The notes under the pieces were generated by a model, which was given only the letters and a program-made list of their open reading frames with translations, did not search any database and was not told the origin of the DNA. Source: Xylophilus sp042867185 (lineage in GTDB: Bacteria; Pseudomonadota; Gammaproteobacteria; Burkholderiales; Burkholderiaceae_C). From it: a DNA stretch of 64,000 nucleotides. Of this stretch, positions 8,432 through 19,071 are shown one piece after another (within the stretch, counting starts at the first letter, position 1; each line of letters opens with the position of its first letter). Made by a program: the position numbers and the translations under genes. The DNA is taken from NCBI GenBank assembly GCA_042867185.1, contig JBHZQV010000009.1:62001-126000 (forward strand), given 5' to 3'.

Positions 8432-9328
8432 TCACAGCAGGCCTGCGGCGCGCAGCGCCTGTTCGACGACCGGGCCGTTGGCTTCGGCCAGCGGCGTCAT
8501 GGGCAGGCGCATCGTCCCGCCGCAGCGGCCCATGCGCGACAGCGCCCACTTCACCGGGATCGGGTTGGCCTCGACGAAGAGATGCTTGTGCACCGGCATC
8601 AGCTGCTGCTGGATCTGCATCGCGCGGCGGGCGTCGCCGGCGATGGCGGCCACGCACAGCGCGTGCATCAGGCGCGGCGCGACGTTGGCCGTCACGCTGA
8701 TGTTGCCCTGGCCGCCGCAGAGCATCAGGGCCACCGCGGTCGGATCGTCGCCGGAGTACACCGCGAAGCCCTTGGGCACGTCGCGGATCAGCCATTGCGC
8801 CCGCTCGATGTTGCCGGTGGCTTCCTTGATGCCGACGATGCCCGGCACCTGCGCCAGGCGCAGCACCGTGTCGTGCAGCATATCGGCGACGGTGCGGCCG
8901 GGCACGTTGTAGAGGATGGTGGGCAGGTCGCCGACGGCTTCGGCGATCGCCTTGAAATGCTGGTACTGGCCTTCCTGCGTCGGCTTGTTGTAGTAGGGCA
9001 CCACCTGCAGCTGCGAATCGGCGCCCACGCCCTTGGCGAAGCGGGCCAGCTCGATCGCCTCCTTGGTGGAGTTGGCGCCGCAGCCGGCCATGATCGGCAC
9101 CCGGCCCGCCGCCTGCTCGACCGACACGCGGATGATCTCGCAGTGCTCCTCGACGTCGACCGTCGGCGATTCGCCGGTGGTTCCCACCACGCCGATGCAG
9201 TCGGTGCCCTCGGCGATGTGCCAGTCGATGAGCTTGCGCAAGGTGGGATAGTCCACGCTGGCATCTTCGTGCATCGGAGTGACGAGGGCCACGATGCTGC
9301 CTGTGAGGGAACCGTTGTGCAAGGTCAT
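8432..9328 (-). CDS. dapA: 4-hydroxy-tetrahydrodipicolinate synthase
   Basis: A 298-aa cytoplasmic enzyme that condenses pyruvate with aspartate semialdehyde, the first committed step of lysine and diaminopimelate synthesis. It has GTTGESPT (residues 49-56), the active-site YNVPGR (140-145) and the Schiff-base lysine in GIKEATGN (K168). The N-terminal GSIVALVTPMHEDASVD is canonical. The ATG at 9328 follows a convincing -10 element about 34 nt upstream. bamC follows directly, so lysine/peptidoglycan supply and outer-membrane assembly are co-transcribed. Confidence 0.96.
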   Translation of the reverse strand: MTLHNGSLTGSIVALVTPMHEDASVDYPTLRKLIDWHIAEGTDCIGVVGTTGESPTVDVEEHCEIIRVSVEQAAGRVPIMAGCGANSTKEAIELARFAKGVGADSQLQVVPYYNKPTQEGQYQHFKAIAEAVGDLPTILYNVPGRTVADMLHDTVLRLAQVPGIVGIKEATGNIERAQWLIRDVPKGFAVYSGDDPTAVALMLCGGQGNISVTANVAPRLMHALCVAAIAGDARRAMQIQQQLMPVHKHLFVEANPIPVKWALSRMGRCGGTMRLPMTPLAEANGPVVEQALRAAGLL

Positions 9329-9362
9329 GTCGGTGGGGGGTGCCGGTCGGTCAAAGCGTCGA

Positions 9363-9368
9363 ATTTTA
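9363..9368 (-). promoter_or_regulatory. Candidate -10 element of the dapA promoter
   Basis: On the minus strand TAAAAT is preceded by GGC and lies 34 nt before the dapA ATG. A possible TTGCGA -35 is at 9389-9394, with a long 20-nt spacing, so only the -10 is supported. Confidence 0.45.
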
Positions 9369-9437
9369 GCCAGTCGGGGGTGCCGCGATCGCAAACGGCC
9401 TGCAAAGCCTGTCGCGGGCCGGACCCCGGAGTCAGAG

Positions 9438-10016
9438 TCACGCGGCGGGCCCGGGGTTCCCCGGCTCCAGCGGCGGGGGCCGTCCAGCCGCGCCCGGCAG
9501 GGGCCGGAGGGCCGCGATCCGCTGCACGCAGCGGGGCCCGGGCACCGCCGAAAAGCCGTCTTCGTAGGCGACGATCCGCAGGTCGGCGCAGGCGTGCAGC
9601 AGCTCGCCCGGCCGCAGCAGGAAATCGGGCCGCGACGGCTTGCCCCAGGCCGCGTTGCCGTCGGCGAAGGTCTCGTACAGCAGCACGCCGCCCGGCGCCA
9701 CGCTGGCGACCAGGGTCGGCAGCAGCGGGCGCCACAGGTAGTGGGCGACCACCACGCAGTCGAACCGTCGGCCGGCGAAGGGCCAGGGCCCGGACTCGAT
9801 GTCGGCCTGCACCGCCTCGCCGTAGCGTGCTGCAATTTCGATAGCGTCGGGCCGAATGTCCACGCCGGCTACCGCATGGTTTCGTGCATGGAACCACTGC
9901 AGGTGCCGGCCACCGCCGCAGGCCACGTCCAGCACCGTGCCGCCCGCGGGCACCAGGTGGCTCCAGCGCCGCACCCAGTCCGAGGGAGCGCCGGCGCCGC
10001 TCACAAGCAGGCCCAC
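9438..10016 (-). CDS. Class I SAM-dependent methyltransferase
   Basis: A protein of about 190 aa with motif I VLDVACGGGRHLQW, an acidic residue ending strand 2 (GVDIRPDAIEIA) and a motif IV-like DCVVVAHYLWRP, so a Rossmann-fold methyltransferase of the TehB-like group. The substrate is unknown. Two GTG starts are possible, 10016 and 10004; the latter overlaps the stop of the 62-aa upstream gene (GTGA), favouring coupling. A copy of the GCTATCGA palindromic repeat lies inside the gene at 9829-9845 and encodes AIEIAA. It is followed by dapA after 109 bp with a separate promoter. Confidence 0.85.
   Translation of the reverse strand: MGLLVSGAGAPSDWVRRWSHLVPAGGTVLDVACGGGRHLQWFHARNHAVAGVDIRPDAIEIAARYGEAVQADIESGPWPFAGRRFDCVVVAHYLWRPLLPTLVASVAPGGVLLYETFADGNAAWGKPSRPDFLLRPGELLHACADLRIVAYEDGFSAVPGPRCVQRIAALRPLPGAAGRPPPLEPGNPGPAA
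9829..9845 (-). repeat. GCTAT palindromic repeat, copy A (within methyltransferase gene)
   Basis: The minus strand reads GCTATCGAAATTGCAGC, the 17-nt core seen elsewhere in the window. The GCCGGC block found 5 nt after other copies is not conserved here, and the encoded residues fit the methyltransferase motif, so this copy is the least certain. Confidence 0.4.
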
Positions 10017-10189
10017 ACCTGGTCGGCCAGCGCGCGCAGGAATTCCGGCTGCAGGTAGAGCATGAAGACGCCGGCCAGCACCGCCGTGGCCAGCAGCGCG
10101 GCGGCCGCCGTCAGCACCGCACGGGCCGCGCCGCGGACGGCGCGCGGCGCGGTCCCGCGCCCCAGGTCCAGCGGTGTGCCGTGGCTCAT
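10001..10189 (-). CDS. Small single-pass membrane protein, 62 aa
   Basis: The gene is wedged between the MFS transporter and the methyltransferase. Its ATG overlaps the transporter stop (ATGA) and its stop overlaps the methyltransferase start region. The protein has a basic N-terminus and one clear hydrophobic helix (AVLTAAAALLATAVLAGVFM, about residues 25-44), then a short tail. No family is recognised. Tight coupling on both sides argues that it is real, perhaps a companion peptide of the transporter. Confidence 0.6.
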   Translation of the reverse strand: MSHGTPLDLGRGTAPRAVRGAARAVLTAAAALLATAVLAGVFMLYLQPEFLRALADQVWACL

Positions 10190-11412
10190 GCCGCCACCGC
10201 GCTGCGCGGCCGCTGGATCGGCGCCTCGCGCACCGGCAGGTTGATCAGCGCGGCGAAGACACCCAGCGCGATCGACAGCCACCAGACCACGTCGTAGCTG
10301 CCGGTGCGGTCGTAGAGCAGGCCCCCCAGCCAGACGCCCAGGAACGACCCCACCTGGTGCCCCATGAAGACGAAGCCGCTGAGCATCGACAGGTGCTGGA
10401 TACCGAAGATCTGCGCGATCGCCGAGTTGGTGACCGGCACGGTGGACAGCCACAGCGCGCCCATCACCGCCGAGAAGACGTACACGCTGGCCGGGCTGAT
10501 CGGCACCAGCAGGAACACGGTGATCGCCACCGCGCGGGAGAGGTAGATGAAGGCCAGGATCTTGCGCTTGGCCATCCGCTGCCCCAGCACGCCGGCGGTG
10601 TAGGTGCCGAAGATGTTGAACAGGCCGATCAGCGCCAGCGCGTAGCTGGCCACCTCGGGCGACAGGCCCTTGTCCTTGAGGTAGCTGGGCATGTGCACCC
10701 CGATGAACACCACCTGGAAGCCGCAGACGAAGTAGCCCGCCATCAGCAGCTGGAAGCTGGGGTAGCGGAACGCCTCGGAAAAAGCCTGCAGGATCGTCTG
10801 CTCGCGCACCGGCCGGGCCATGCCGGCGCCGAAGCCCGGCTCCCGCAGCCCGAAGGCCAGCGGCACCACCAGCAGCGCAGCGGCGGCCAGCACCATCAGC
10901 GCCTGGTGCCAGCCGAGCTGGGCGATCAGCTGCCCCTCGACCGGCACCATCAGGAACTGGCCGAAGGAGCCCGCCGCCGCGGTGACGCCCATCGCCCAGG
11001 AGCGCCGCTCGGCCGGGATCTGCCGGCCCAGGATGCCGTAGATCACCGCATAGGTGGTGCCGGCCTGCGCCGCGCCGATCAGGATGCCGGCGCTGAGGGT
11101 GAACATCAGCGGCGTGGGCGACGAGGCCATGCCGGCCAGGCCCAGCGCGTACAGCAGCGATCCGCCCAGCAGCACCCGGAACGCGCCGAACCGGTCGGCC
11201 GCCATGCCCGCGAAGATGCCGAAGACGCCCCACGACAGGTTCTGCACCGCGATCGCGAAGGAGAAGGTCTGCCGGGTCCAGCCCATCTCCTGGGTGATCG
11301 GCTGCAGCCACAGGCCGAAGCCGTGGCGGATGCCCATCGAGAGCGTCACGATGATCGCGCCGCAGAGGAGGACTTGCCGCAGGGGCAGGGAGGCGTGCGG
11401 GGTAGGGGGCAT
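10186..11412 (-). CDS. Major facilitator superfamily transporter (oxalate:formate / monocarboxylate type)
   Basis: A 408-aa inner-membrane protein with twelve predicted helices in two halves. The loop 2-3 motif GMAADRFGAFR and the repeat in the second half (GQRMAKRKILAF) are the MFS signature. The start GIRHGFGLWLQPITQEMGWTR resembles MFS members of the monocarboxylate/oxalate group. The ATG at 11412 is chosen because the hydrophobic region and motif begin after it. It is the first gene of a minus-strand unit and is divergent from parE across 196 bp. The substrate is unknown. Confidence 0.85.
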   Translation of the reverse strand: MPPTPHASLPLRQVLLCGAIIVTLSMGIRHGFGLWLQPITQEMGWTRQTFSFAIAVQNLSWGVFGIFAGMAADRFGAFRVLLGGSLLYALGLAGMASSPTPLMFTLSAGILIGAAQAGTTYAVIYGILGRQIPAERRSWAMGVTAAAGSFGQFLMVPVEGQLIAQLGWHQALMVLAAAALLVVPLAFGLREPGFGAGMARPVREQTILQAFSEAFRYPSFQLLMAGYFVCGFQVVFIGVHMPSYLKDKGLSPEVASYALALIGLFNIFGTYTAGVLGQRMAKRKILAFIYLSRAVAITVFLLVPISPASVYVFSAVMGALWLSTVPVTNSAIAQIFGIQHLSMLSGFVFMGHQVGSFLGVWLGGLLYDRTGSYDVVWWLSIALGVFAALINLPVREAPIQRPRSAVAA

Positions 11413-11594
11413 GGTGCGGTGGGGGCTGGCACGGCGCAGGAGATGGGGACGCGGGAGGTGGGGCGCCGTGCGCCGCGATTGTCCGCCAGAGCGGCGGCCA
11501 CGTCTGCCCCCGCGGGGACGCGCGCGGGACGCGCCCTGCACGTCGCCGGTAGGGCCGTATCTGTATGGATATCCAGTAGCGCGGTCCCTTTCAC

Positions 11595-11600
11595 TACAAT
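11595..11600 (+). promoter_or_regulatory. Candidate -10 of the parE promoter (possible leaderless start)
   Basis: TACAAT lies only 8 nt before the parE ATG, so a transcript starting 6-8 nt downstream would begin at or just before the start codon. No Shine-Dalgarno sequence is present between it and the ATG. The -35 is not obvious. Confidence 0.45.
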
Positions 11601-11608
11601 CCGGCCCC

Positions 11609-13585
11609 ATGGCGACTTCCCCCAAGACTCCCCCCGCGTATTCCGAAAGCTCGATCCGGGTGCTGAAAGGCCTGGAGCCGGTCAAGCAGCGGCCGGGCAT
11701 GTACACCCGCACCGACAACCCGCTGCACATCGTGCAGGAGGTGATCGACAACGCCGCCGACGAGGCGCTCGCCGGCCACGGCAAGAAGATCAAGGTGACG
11801 CTGTTCGCCGACGGCTCCGTCGGCATCGAGGACGACGGCCGGGGCATCCCCTTCGGCATGCACCCCGAAGAGAACGCACCGGTGATCGAGCTGGTGTTCA
11901 CCCGGCTGCATGCCGGCGGCAAGTTCGACAAGGGCTCGGGCGGCGCCTACAGCTTCTCGGGCGGCCTGCACGGCGTGGGCGTGTCGGTGACCAACGCGCT
12001 CTCGACCCGGCTCGAGGCCACCTCGTACCGCGAAGGCAAGGCGGCGCGCCTGGTCTTCGGCGGCGGCGACGTGATCGAGGCACTGGCCACCCGCCAGGCT
12101 GTAGAGGGCGACCGCAAGCAGGGCACCTCGGTGCGCGTCTGGCCCGACGCCAGCTATTTCGAATCGCCGGTGCTGCCGATGGGCGAGCTGACCCACCTGC
12201 TGCGCAGCAAGGCGGTGCTGATGCCCGGCGTGTCGGTGTCGCTGGTCAACGAGAAGACCCGCGAAACCCAGACCTGGCAGTACAAGGGCGGCCTGCGCGA
12301 CTACCTGGCGCAGACGCTCAACGGCGATCCGGTGATCCCCCTGTTCGAGGGCGAGGGCTTCGCCGACAAGGCGCACGAGAGCTTCGCCGAAGGCGAGGGC
12401 GCCGGCTGGGCGGTGGCCTTCACCGAAGACGGCGCACCGGTGCGCGAGAGCTACGTCAACCTGATCCCGACCAGCGCCGGCGGCACCCACGAGAGCGGCC
12501 TGCGCGACGGCCTGTTCACCGCGGTCAAGAGCTTCATCGAGCTGCATGCGCTGCTGCCCAAGGGCGTGAAGCTGCTCCCCGAAGACGTCTTCGCCCGCGC
12601 CAGCTACGTGCTGAGCGCCAAGGTGCTCGATCCGCAGTTCCAGGGCCAGATCAAGGAGCGGCTCAATTCCCGCGACGCGGTGCGGCTGGTGTCGTCCTTC
12701 GTGCGGCCGGCGCTGGAGCTGTGGCTGCACCAGCATGTCGACTACGGCAAGAAGCTGGCCGAACTCGCCATCAAGGCCGCCCAGGTGCGCCAGAAGGCCG
12801 GCCAGAAGGTCGAGAAGCGCAAGGGCTCGGGCGTGGCGGTGCTGCCCGGCAAGCTGACCGACTGCGAAAGCCGTGACCTGGCGCACAACGAGGTCTTCCT
12901 GGTCGAGGGCGACTCGGCCGGCGGCAGCGCCAAGATGGGCCGCGACAAGGAAAGCCAGGCGATCCTGCCCCTGCGCGGCAAGGTGCTGAACACCTGGGAG
13001 GTCGACCGCGACCGGCTTTTCGCCAACACCGAGATCCACGACATCTCGGTGGCGATCGGCGTCGATCCGCACGGCCCGAACGACACGCCCGACCTGTCGG
13101 GCCTGCGCTACGGCAAGGTCTGCATCCTGAGCGATGCCGACGTGGACGGCTCCCACATCCAGGTGCTGCTGCTGACGCTGTTCTTCCGCCACTTCCCCAA
13201 GCTGATCGAGACCGGCCACGTCTTCGTCGCCCGTCCGCCGCTTTTCCGGATCGACGCACCGGCCCGCGGCAAGAAGCCCGCCGCCAAGGTCTATGCGCTG
13301 GACGAAGGCGAGCTGACCGCCACGCTCGACAAGCTGCGCAAGGACGGGGTGAAGGAAAACGGCTGGAGCATCAGCCGCTTCAAGGGCCTGGGCGAGATGA
13401 ACGCCGAGCAGCTGTGGGACACCACCCTCAACCCCGACACCCGCCGGCTGCTGCCGGTGCAGCTGGGCGTGATGGACTTCGTCCAGACCGAGCAGCTCAT
13501 CACCAAGCTGATGGGCAAGGGCGAGGCCGCCGCCCGCCGCGAGCTGATGGAGCTGCACGGCGACTCGGTGGAGATCGATGTCTAG
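11609..13585 (+). CDS. parE: DNA topoisomerase IV subunit B
   Basis: A 658-aa ATPase subunit of topoisomerase IV, which decatenates daughter chromosomes. It has the GHKL ATPase motifs (EVIDNAADEALAG, DDGRGIPFG, GGLHGVGVSVTNALS) and the TOPRIM motifs (EGDSAGGSAKMGR, LSDADVDGSHI). It lacks the large C-terminal insertion of proteobacterial GyrB, which with VLNTWEVDRDRLF makes it ParE rather than GyrB. The stop overlaps the start of the lytic transglycosylase by 8 bp, and parC follows that gene, so all three are likely one transcript. Confidence 0.96.
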   Translation: MATSPKTPPAYSESSIRVLKGLEPVKQRPGMYTRTDNPLHIVQEVIDNAADEALAGHGKKIKVTLFADGSVGIEDDGRGIPFGMHPEENAPVIELVFTRLHAGGKFDKGSGGAYSFSGGLHGVGVSVTNALSTRLEATSYREGKAARLVFGGGDVIEALATRQAVEGDRKQGTSVRVWPDASYFESPVLPMGELTHLLRSKAVLMPGVSVSLVNEKTRETQTWQYKGGLRDYLAQTLNGDPVIPLFEGEGFADKAHESFAEGEGAGWAVAFTEDGAPVRESYVNLIPTSAGGTHESGLRDGLFTAVKSFIELHALLPKGVKLLPEDVFARASYVLSAKVLDPQFQGQIKERLNSRDAVRLVSSFVRPALELWLHQHVDYGKKLAELAIKAAQVRQKAGQKVEKRKGSGVAVLPGKLTDCESRDLAHNEVFLVEGDSAGGSAKMGRDKESQAILPLRGKVLNTWEVDRDRLFANTEIHDISVAIGVDPHGPNDTPDLSGLRYGKVCILSDADVDGSHIQVLLLTLFFRHFPKLIETGHVFVARPPLFRIDAPARGKKPAAKVYALDEGELTATLDKLRKDGVKENGWSISRFKGLGEMNAEQLWDTTLNPDTRRLLPVQLGVMDFVQTEQLITKLMGKGEAAARRELMELHGDSVEIDV

Positions 13586-14624
13586 CCGCGGCGGCCCTGG
13601 CGGTCGTGTCGGCCCCGTCGGCTCCCCGGGGCCGGCCGGGCGCGCGCGGGCGCGGATTGCACGCCTTCTGGGCCGCTGGCCGGCTCTGTGCGCCGGCCTC
13701 ATGCTATCGATTTCGCAGCAGGTGGCCTGGGCCGACGTCTGGGGCTTTGTGGACGACCGGGGCACCGCCCACTTCGCGGCAGAGAAGGTCGACGAGCGCT
13801 ACAGCCTGTTCTTCCAGGCCGGCCAGAGCTTCGACACCCGCGACATCGCGGCGGCCGCCGCCGCGCCCTCGGCCGCGCCGGCCGGCGCCGGGCTGGCGCG
13901 GATGCGCACCTTCTTCGACATCTCGCCGGGCTACAAGGCGGTGCGGCACCACCTGAAGGCCGCGGCCGACCTGCGCAAGATCGACTACGCGCTGCTGCAG
14001 GCGCTGATCGTCACCGAATCGGGCTTCGACGCCGCGGCCGTCTCGCCGCGCGGCGCCATCGGCCTGATGCAGGTGATGCCGGCCACCGCCCAGCAGTACG
14101 GCATCGCCGCCCGGCCGCACCAGCCGGTGGTGCGGCAACTGGCCGATCCGCTGGTCAACATCGGCGCCGGCACCCGGCACCTGCGCTATTTGCTCGACCT
14201 GTTCCCCGGCCAGCTGGAGCTGGCGATCGCCGCCTACAACGCCGGCGAAGGCGCGGTGCAGCGCGCCGGCCGCAAGGTGCCCAACTTTCCCGAGACGCAG
14301 AACTATGTGAAGACGGTGATGCAGATCTACCACCTGCTGCGGCCCACGGCCGCGGCATCGTCCACGCGCGCCGGCGGCGACCTGTCCGGCCGCGCCGGTG
14401 CGCCGGCCGACGGCAGCCCGCACCGCGTCCGGATGGAGCTGGCGCCGCCGCCGGCCGAGCGGGTGCCGGTCAGCACCGCGCCCGGCGCGGCAGCCGGCGC
14501 CGACGGGGCGGCCGCATCCGGTGGGACGGGCGCCCCCGGCGGACGCCGGCTGTCCCGCGCCGCGGTGGCCGCCTTCGCCAGCAACGCTTCTTCCTCTTCT
14601 TCCTTGACCGCCCCCGGCGAATGA
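13578..14624 (+). CDS. Lytic transglycosylase, SLT domain with N-terminal DUF4124-like segment
   Basis: A 348-aa exported enzyme that cleaves the MurNAc-GlcNAc bond of peptidoglycan. A long Arg/Pro-rich N-terminus precedes a hydrophobic signal segment (about residues 33-51). WGFVDDRGTAHFA resembles DUF4124. The SLT domain starts near residue 120 and carries the catalytic Glu in TE147SGFD, then PRGAIGLMQVMPATA and AIAAYNAGEGAV. A low-complexity tail follows. It overlaps parE by 8 bp and sits 16 bp before parC, an odd but tight arrangement. A copy of the GCTATCGA repeat (13703-13719) encodes part of the signal peptide. Confidence 0.9.
   Translation: MSSRGGPGGRVGPVGSPGPAGRARARIARLLGRWPALCAGLMLSISQQVAWADVWGFVDDRGTAHFAAEKVDERYSLFFQAGQSFDTRDIAAAAAAPSAAPAGAGLARMRTFFDISPGYKAVRHHLKAAADLRKIDYALLQALIVTESGFDAAAVSPRGAIGLMQVMPATAQQYGIAARPHQPVVRQLADPLVNIGAGTRHLRYLLDLFPGQLELAIAAYNAGEGAVQRAGRKVPNFPETQNYVKTVMQIYHLLRPTAAASSTRAGGDLSGRAGAPADGSPHRVRMELAPPPAERVPVSTAPGAAAGADGAAASGGTGAPGGRRLSRAAVAAFASNASSSSSLTAPGE
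13703..13719 (+). repeat. GCTAT palindromic repeat, copy B (in transglycosylase signal region)
   Basis: Reads GCTATCGATTTCGCAGC, followed 5 nt later by GCCTGGGCCG, a degenerate form of the GCCGGC block of other copies. It encodes LSISQQ within the export signal. Confidence 0.55.
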
Positions 14625-14640
14625 GCCTTTCTTCTCCCTG

Positions 14641-17022
<2,382 letters not shown>

Positions 17023-17051
17023 GCCCTTTCGTTTCGCCGGCCGGGGCTTCG

Positions 17052-17172
17052 GAAAGTGCGAAAGAACCGTAGCGAGCGGCCCGAGTGTGCGGCGCGGACC
17101 GGAGCCGTACGCCTGTACGGTGAGGACCACAGGCGCGCAATCGGGTCGCGCAGTAGGTTCTCTCTTACTTTC
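17052..17172. ncRNA. Long imperfect hairpin between convergent parC and hpxZ
   Basis: Three nested stems are visible: 17052-17068 with 17156-17172 (14 of 17 pairs), 17076-17090 with 17135-17149 (12 of 15) and a perfect apical stem CCGTAC/GTACGG (17105-17110, 17115-17120) with a GCCT loop. The element fills the gap between the stops of parC and hpxZ. It could be an intergenic repeat, a bidirectional termination or processing structure, or a small RNA. No T-tract is present. Confidence 0.55.
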
Positions 17173-17574
17173 TCAGGGTGTCATCAGGCTCACATGGGCG
17201 GCCACCACCCGCCAGCCGTCGGCCATCCGCACCCAGGTCTGGGTCTGGCGGCCGATGCGCGGGTTGCCGGCGCGGCGGAACTCGATGTTGGCCACCGCGC
17301 AATCGTCGCCGAAGGTGGTGATCGACCGGGCGGTGATGTCGCGCGCCAGGTTGTGCGCGGGGCGGCCCTGGCGGAACTGGCGGATGGCGTCGTAGCCGTA
17401 CAGGTTCTCGCCCGCGCCGTAGCGCAGGGTGTGGGGCGATGCCCAGAACAGCCGGTCGAGCGTTTCCACGTCGTTGCCGACCAGCGCCTTCTCGTAGGCG
17501 TCGAACACCGCCTCCACCTCGGCCCTGACGGCGGGCAGGTTGACGGCGGGCGAGGTGTCAGGCGGGGTGTGCAT
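17173..17574 (-). CDS. hpxZ: HpxZ-like protein (oxalurate catabolism; SnoaL/NTF2 fold)
   Basis: A 133-aa protein with an NTF2/SnoaL-like cone fold. The blocks NDVETLDRLFWASPHTLRYG, ITTFGDDCAVANIEF and GRQTQTWVRMADGWRVVAAH match what I recall of the HpxZ/AtzH-like family, encoded with oxalurate amidohydrolase genes in purine (allantoin) catabolism. It probably assists amidohydrolysis and lacks a known catalytic centre. The ATG at 17574 has GGAG upstream and overlaps the end of the VOC gene by 17 bp. It is the last gene of the BMP transporter unit, linking that importer to purine breakdown. Confidence 0.75.
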   Translation of the reverse strand: MHTPPDTSPAVNLPAVRAEVEAVFDAYEKALVGNDVETLDRLFWASPHTLRYGAGENLYGYDAIRQFRQGRPAHNLARDITARSITTFGDDCAVANIEFRRAGNPRIGRQTQTWVRMADGWRVVAAHVSLMTP

Positions 17575-18097
17575 CGGCGGGTGCTCCGGAAAGGGTGGCG
17601 GCGAGGGCGGGGTAGGTATCTGCATCGAAGAAGGGCTGGCCCGCGCGGTAGCGGCGCGCGTCCGACAGGTCGGGCGGCGCGCCGGGCTCCACCGCGCCTT
17701 CGAAGGTCAGCTCCAGCTGCACGCCGCTCGGGTCGTGCACGAAAAGCTGCCACAGCGTGGTGCCGGGCACCAGGAATTCGCGCCAGTCGAGGCCGGCGGC
17801 GCCGAAACGCTCCCGGTAGGCGTGGTAGCCCGAGCAGGCGAGCGACACATGGTCGATCGCCCCGGTGCCGCGCGGCGCCGTGCCGTCGGGGCCCATCGCC
17901 GGGCCGCCGGCGTAGACGTGGATGATCGCCTGGCCGCCCGGCTGGCCGCAGGCGAGCCAGGCGCCGGGGTAGCCGAAGTCGGGCCGGGCGATCTCGCGCA
18001 GGCCGATCACGCCGGTCCAGAAGGCACGGGTGGCGGCCAGGTCGGCGGTCTTGATGGCCAGGTGGAAGAGGCCGTGGGTGATCGCGGTCTGTGTCAT
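17558..18097 (-). CDS. VOC-family (glyoxalase/dioxygenase-fold) protein
   Basis: A 179-aa vicinal-oxygen-chelate protein: GLFHLAIKTADLAATRAFWTG at the N-terminus, AIDHVSLACSGYHAYRERFG in the centre and QLFVHDPSGVQLELTFEG at the end, giving candidate metal ligands H12, H102 and E156 by position. Members may be dioxygenases, isomerases or binding proteins and the substrate is not evident. It lies 43 bp after the second permease gene and overlaps hpxZ, so it probably acts in the same purine-related pathway. Confidence 0.8.
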   Translation of the reverse strand: MTQTAITHGLFHLAIKTADLAATRAFWTGVIGLREIARPDFGYPGAWLACGQPGGQAIIHVYAGGPAMGPDGTAPRGTGAIDHVSLACSGYHAYRERFGAAGLDWREFLVPGTTLWQLFVHDPSGVQLELTFEGAVEPGAPPDLSDARRYRAGQPFFDADTYPALAATLSGAPADAHPA

Positions 18098-18140
18098 GGG
18101 TAGGACGGCGGGTGTTGCGTGGAGGTGCGCAGGCGGTGCG

Positions 18141-19067
18141 TCATGGTTGCTTGAACGCCTGGCCGACGGCGGCCGGCATGCGGGCGCCGCGCCCCAGGCC
18201 GGCCAGGATCGCGAGCGCGGCCAGGTAGGGCGTCATCTGGATCACGTACGACGAGACCGGCAGGCTGAAGGCCTGCACCCGCAGCGCCATCGCCTCGGCC
18301 GCGCCGAAGAGCAGGCAGGCCAGCACGCTGCCGAGCGGCATCCAGCGGCCGACGATGATCGCGGCCAGCGCCAGGTAGCCGCGGCCGCTGGTCATGCCGT
18401 CGGTGAAGGTGCCGACCTGCTGCAGCGACAGCACCGCGCCGCCCAGCCCCGCCAGCGCACCGCCGCCGACGACCGCGGCGATCCGCACCCGCACCGGGTC
18501 GGCACCGGCGGCGAAGGCGGCCAGCGGGTTCTCGCCCACCGCGCGCAGCGTCAGGCCGGCGCGGCTGCGGAACAGGAACAGCGCCAGCGGCACGACCAGC
18601 GCGAAGGCCAGGTAGGTGAGCGGCGGCTGGCGGAACAGCAGGGGGCCGATCCACGGGATCTGCGACAGGCCCGGCACCGCCCAGGCTTCCAGCAGCGGCA
18701 CCCGGATCGCCGCGCCGCCCGACAACCCCGCGCCCATGCGCACCAGGAAGCTGGTGAGCCCCAGCGCCAGGATGTTGGAGGCGATGCCGGTCACCATGTG
18801 CTCGGTGTGGAAGCGGGTGGTGGCGATGGCCACCAGCAGCGCCATCGCCATGCCGGCCGCGACGCTCGCCGCCAGCCCCACGCCGGCGCTCGACGACACA
18901 TGCGTCGCCACCACGCCGAGGAAGGCGCCGGCCAGCATCTGGCCCTCCAGCCCCACCGCGAAGGTGCCGGCCCGCTCGCACAGGATGCCGCCGAGCGCGG
19001 CGAAGATCAGCGGCGTGGCGATGCGCAGGCTGGCGGCCAGGAAATCGAGGATGACGGCTGCGTCCAT
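18141..19067 (-). CDS. BMP-family nucleoside ABC transporter, permease 2
   Basis: A 308-aa inner-membrane permease with about eight to ten hydrophobic helices. The NupQ/YufQ-type features are present: the N-terminal LIFAALGGILCERAGTFAVG, a TEHMVTGIASNILALGLTSF segment and an RAVGENPLAAFAAGADP coupling loop, the BPD_transp_2 cytoplasmic motif. It lies 4 bp after permease 1. By family it imports nucleosides or purine bases with the BMP protein encoded upstream. Confidence 0.88.
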   Translation of the reverse strand: MDAAVILDFLAASLRIATPLIFAALGGILCERAGTFAVGLEGQMLAGAFLGVVATHVSSSAGVGLAASVAAGMAMALLVAIATTRFHTEHMVTGIASNILALGLTSFLVRMGAGLSGGAAIRVPLLEAWAVPGLSQIPWIGPLLFRQPPLTYLAFALVVPLALFLFRSRAGLTLRAVGENPLAAFAAGADPVRVRIAAVVGGGALAGLGGAVLSLQQVGTFTDGMTSGRGYLALAAIIVGRWMPLGSVLACLLFGAAEAMALRVQAFSLPVSSYVIQMTPYLAALAILAGLGRGARMPAAVGQAFKQP

Positions 19068-19071
19068 GGGG

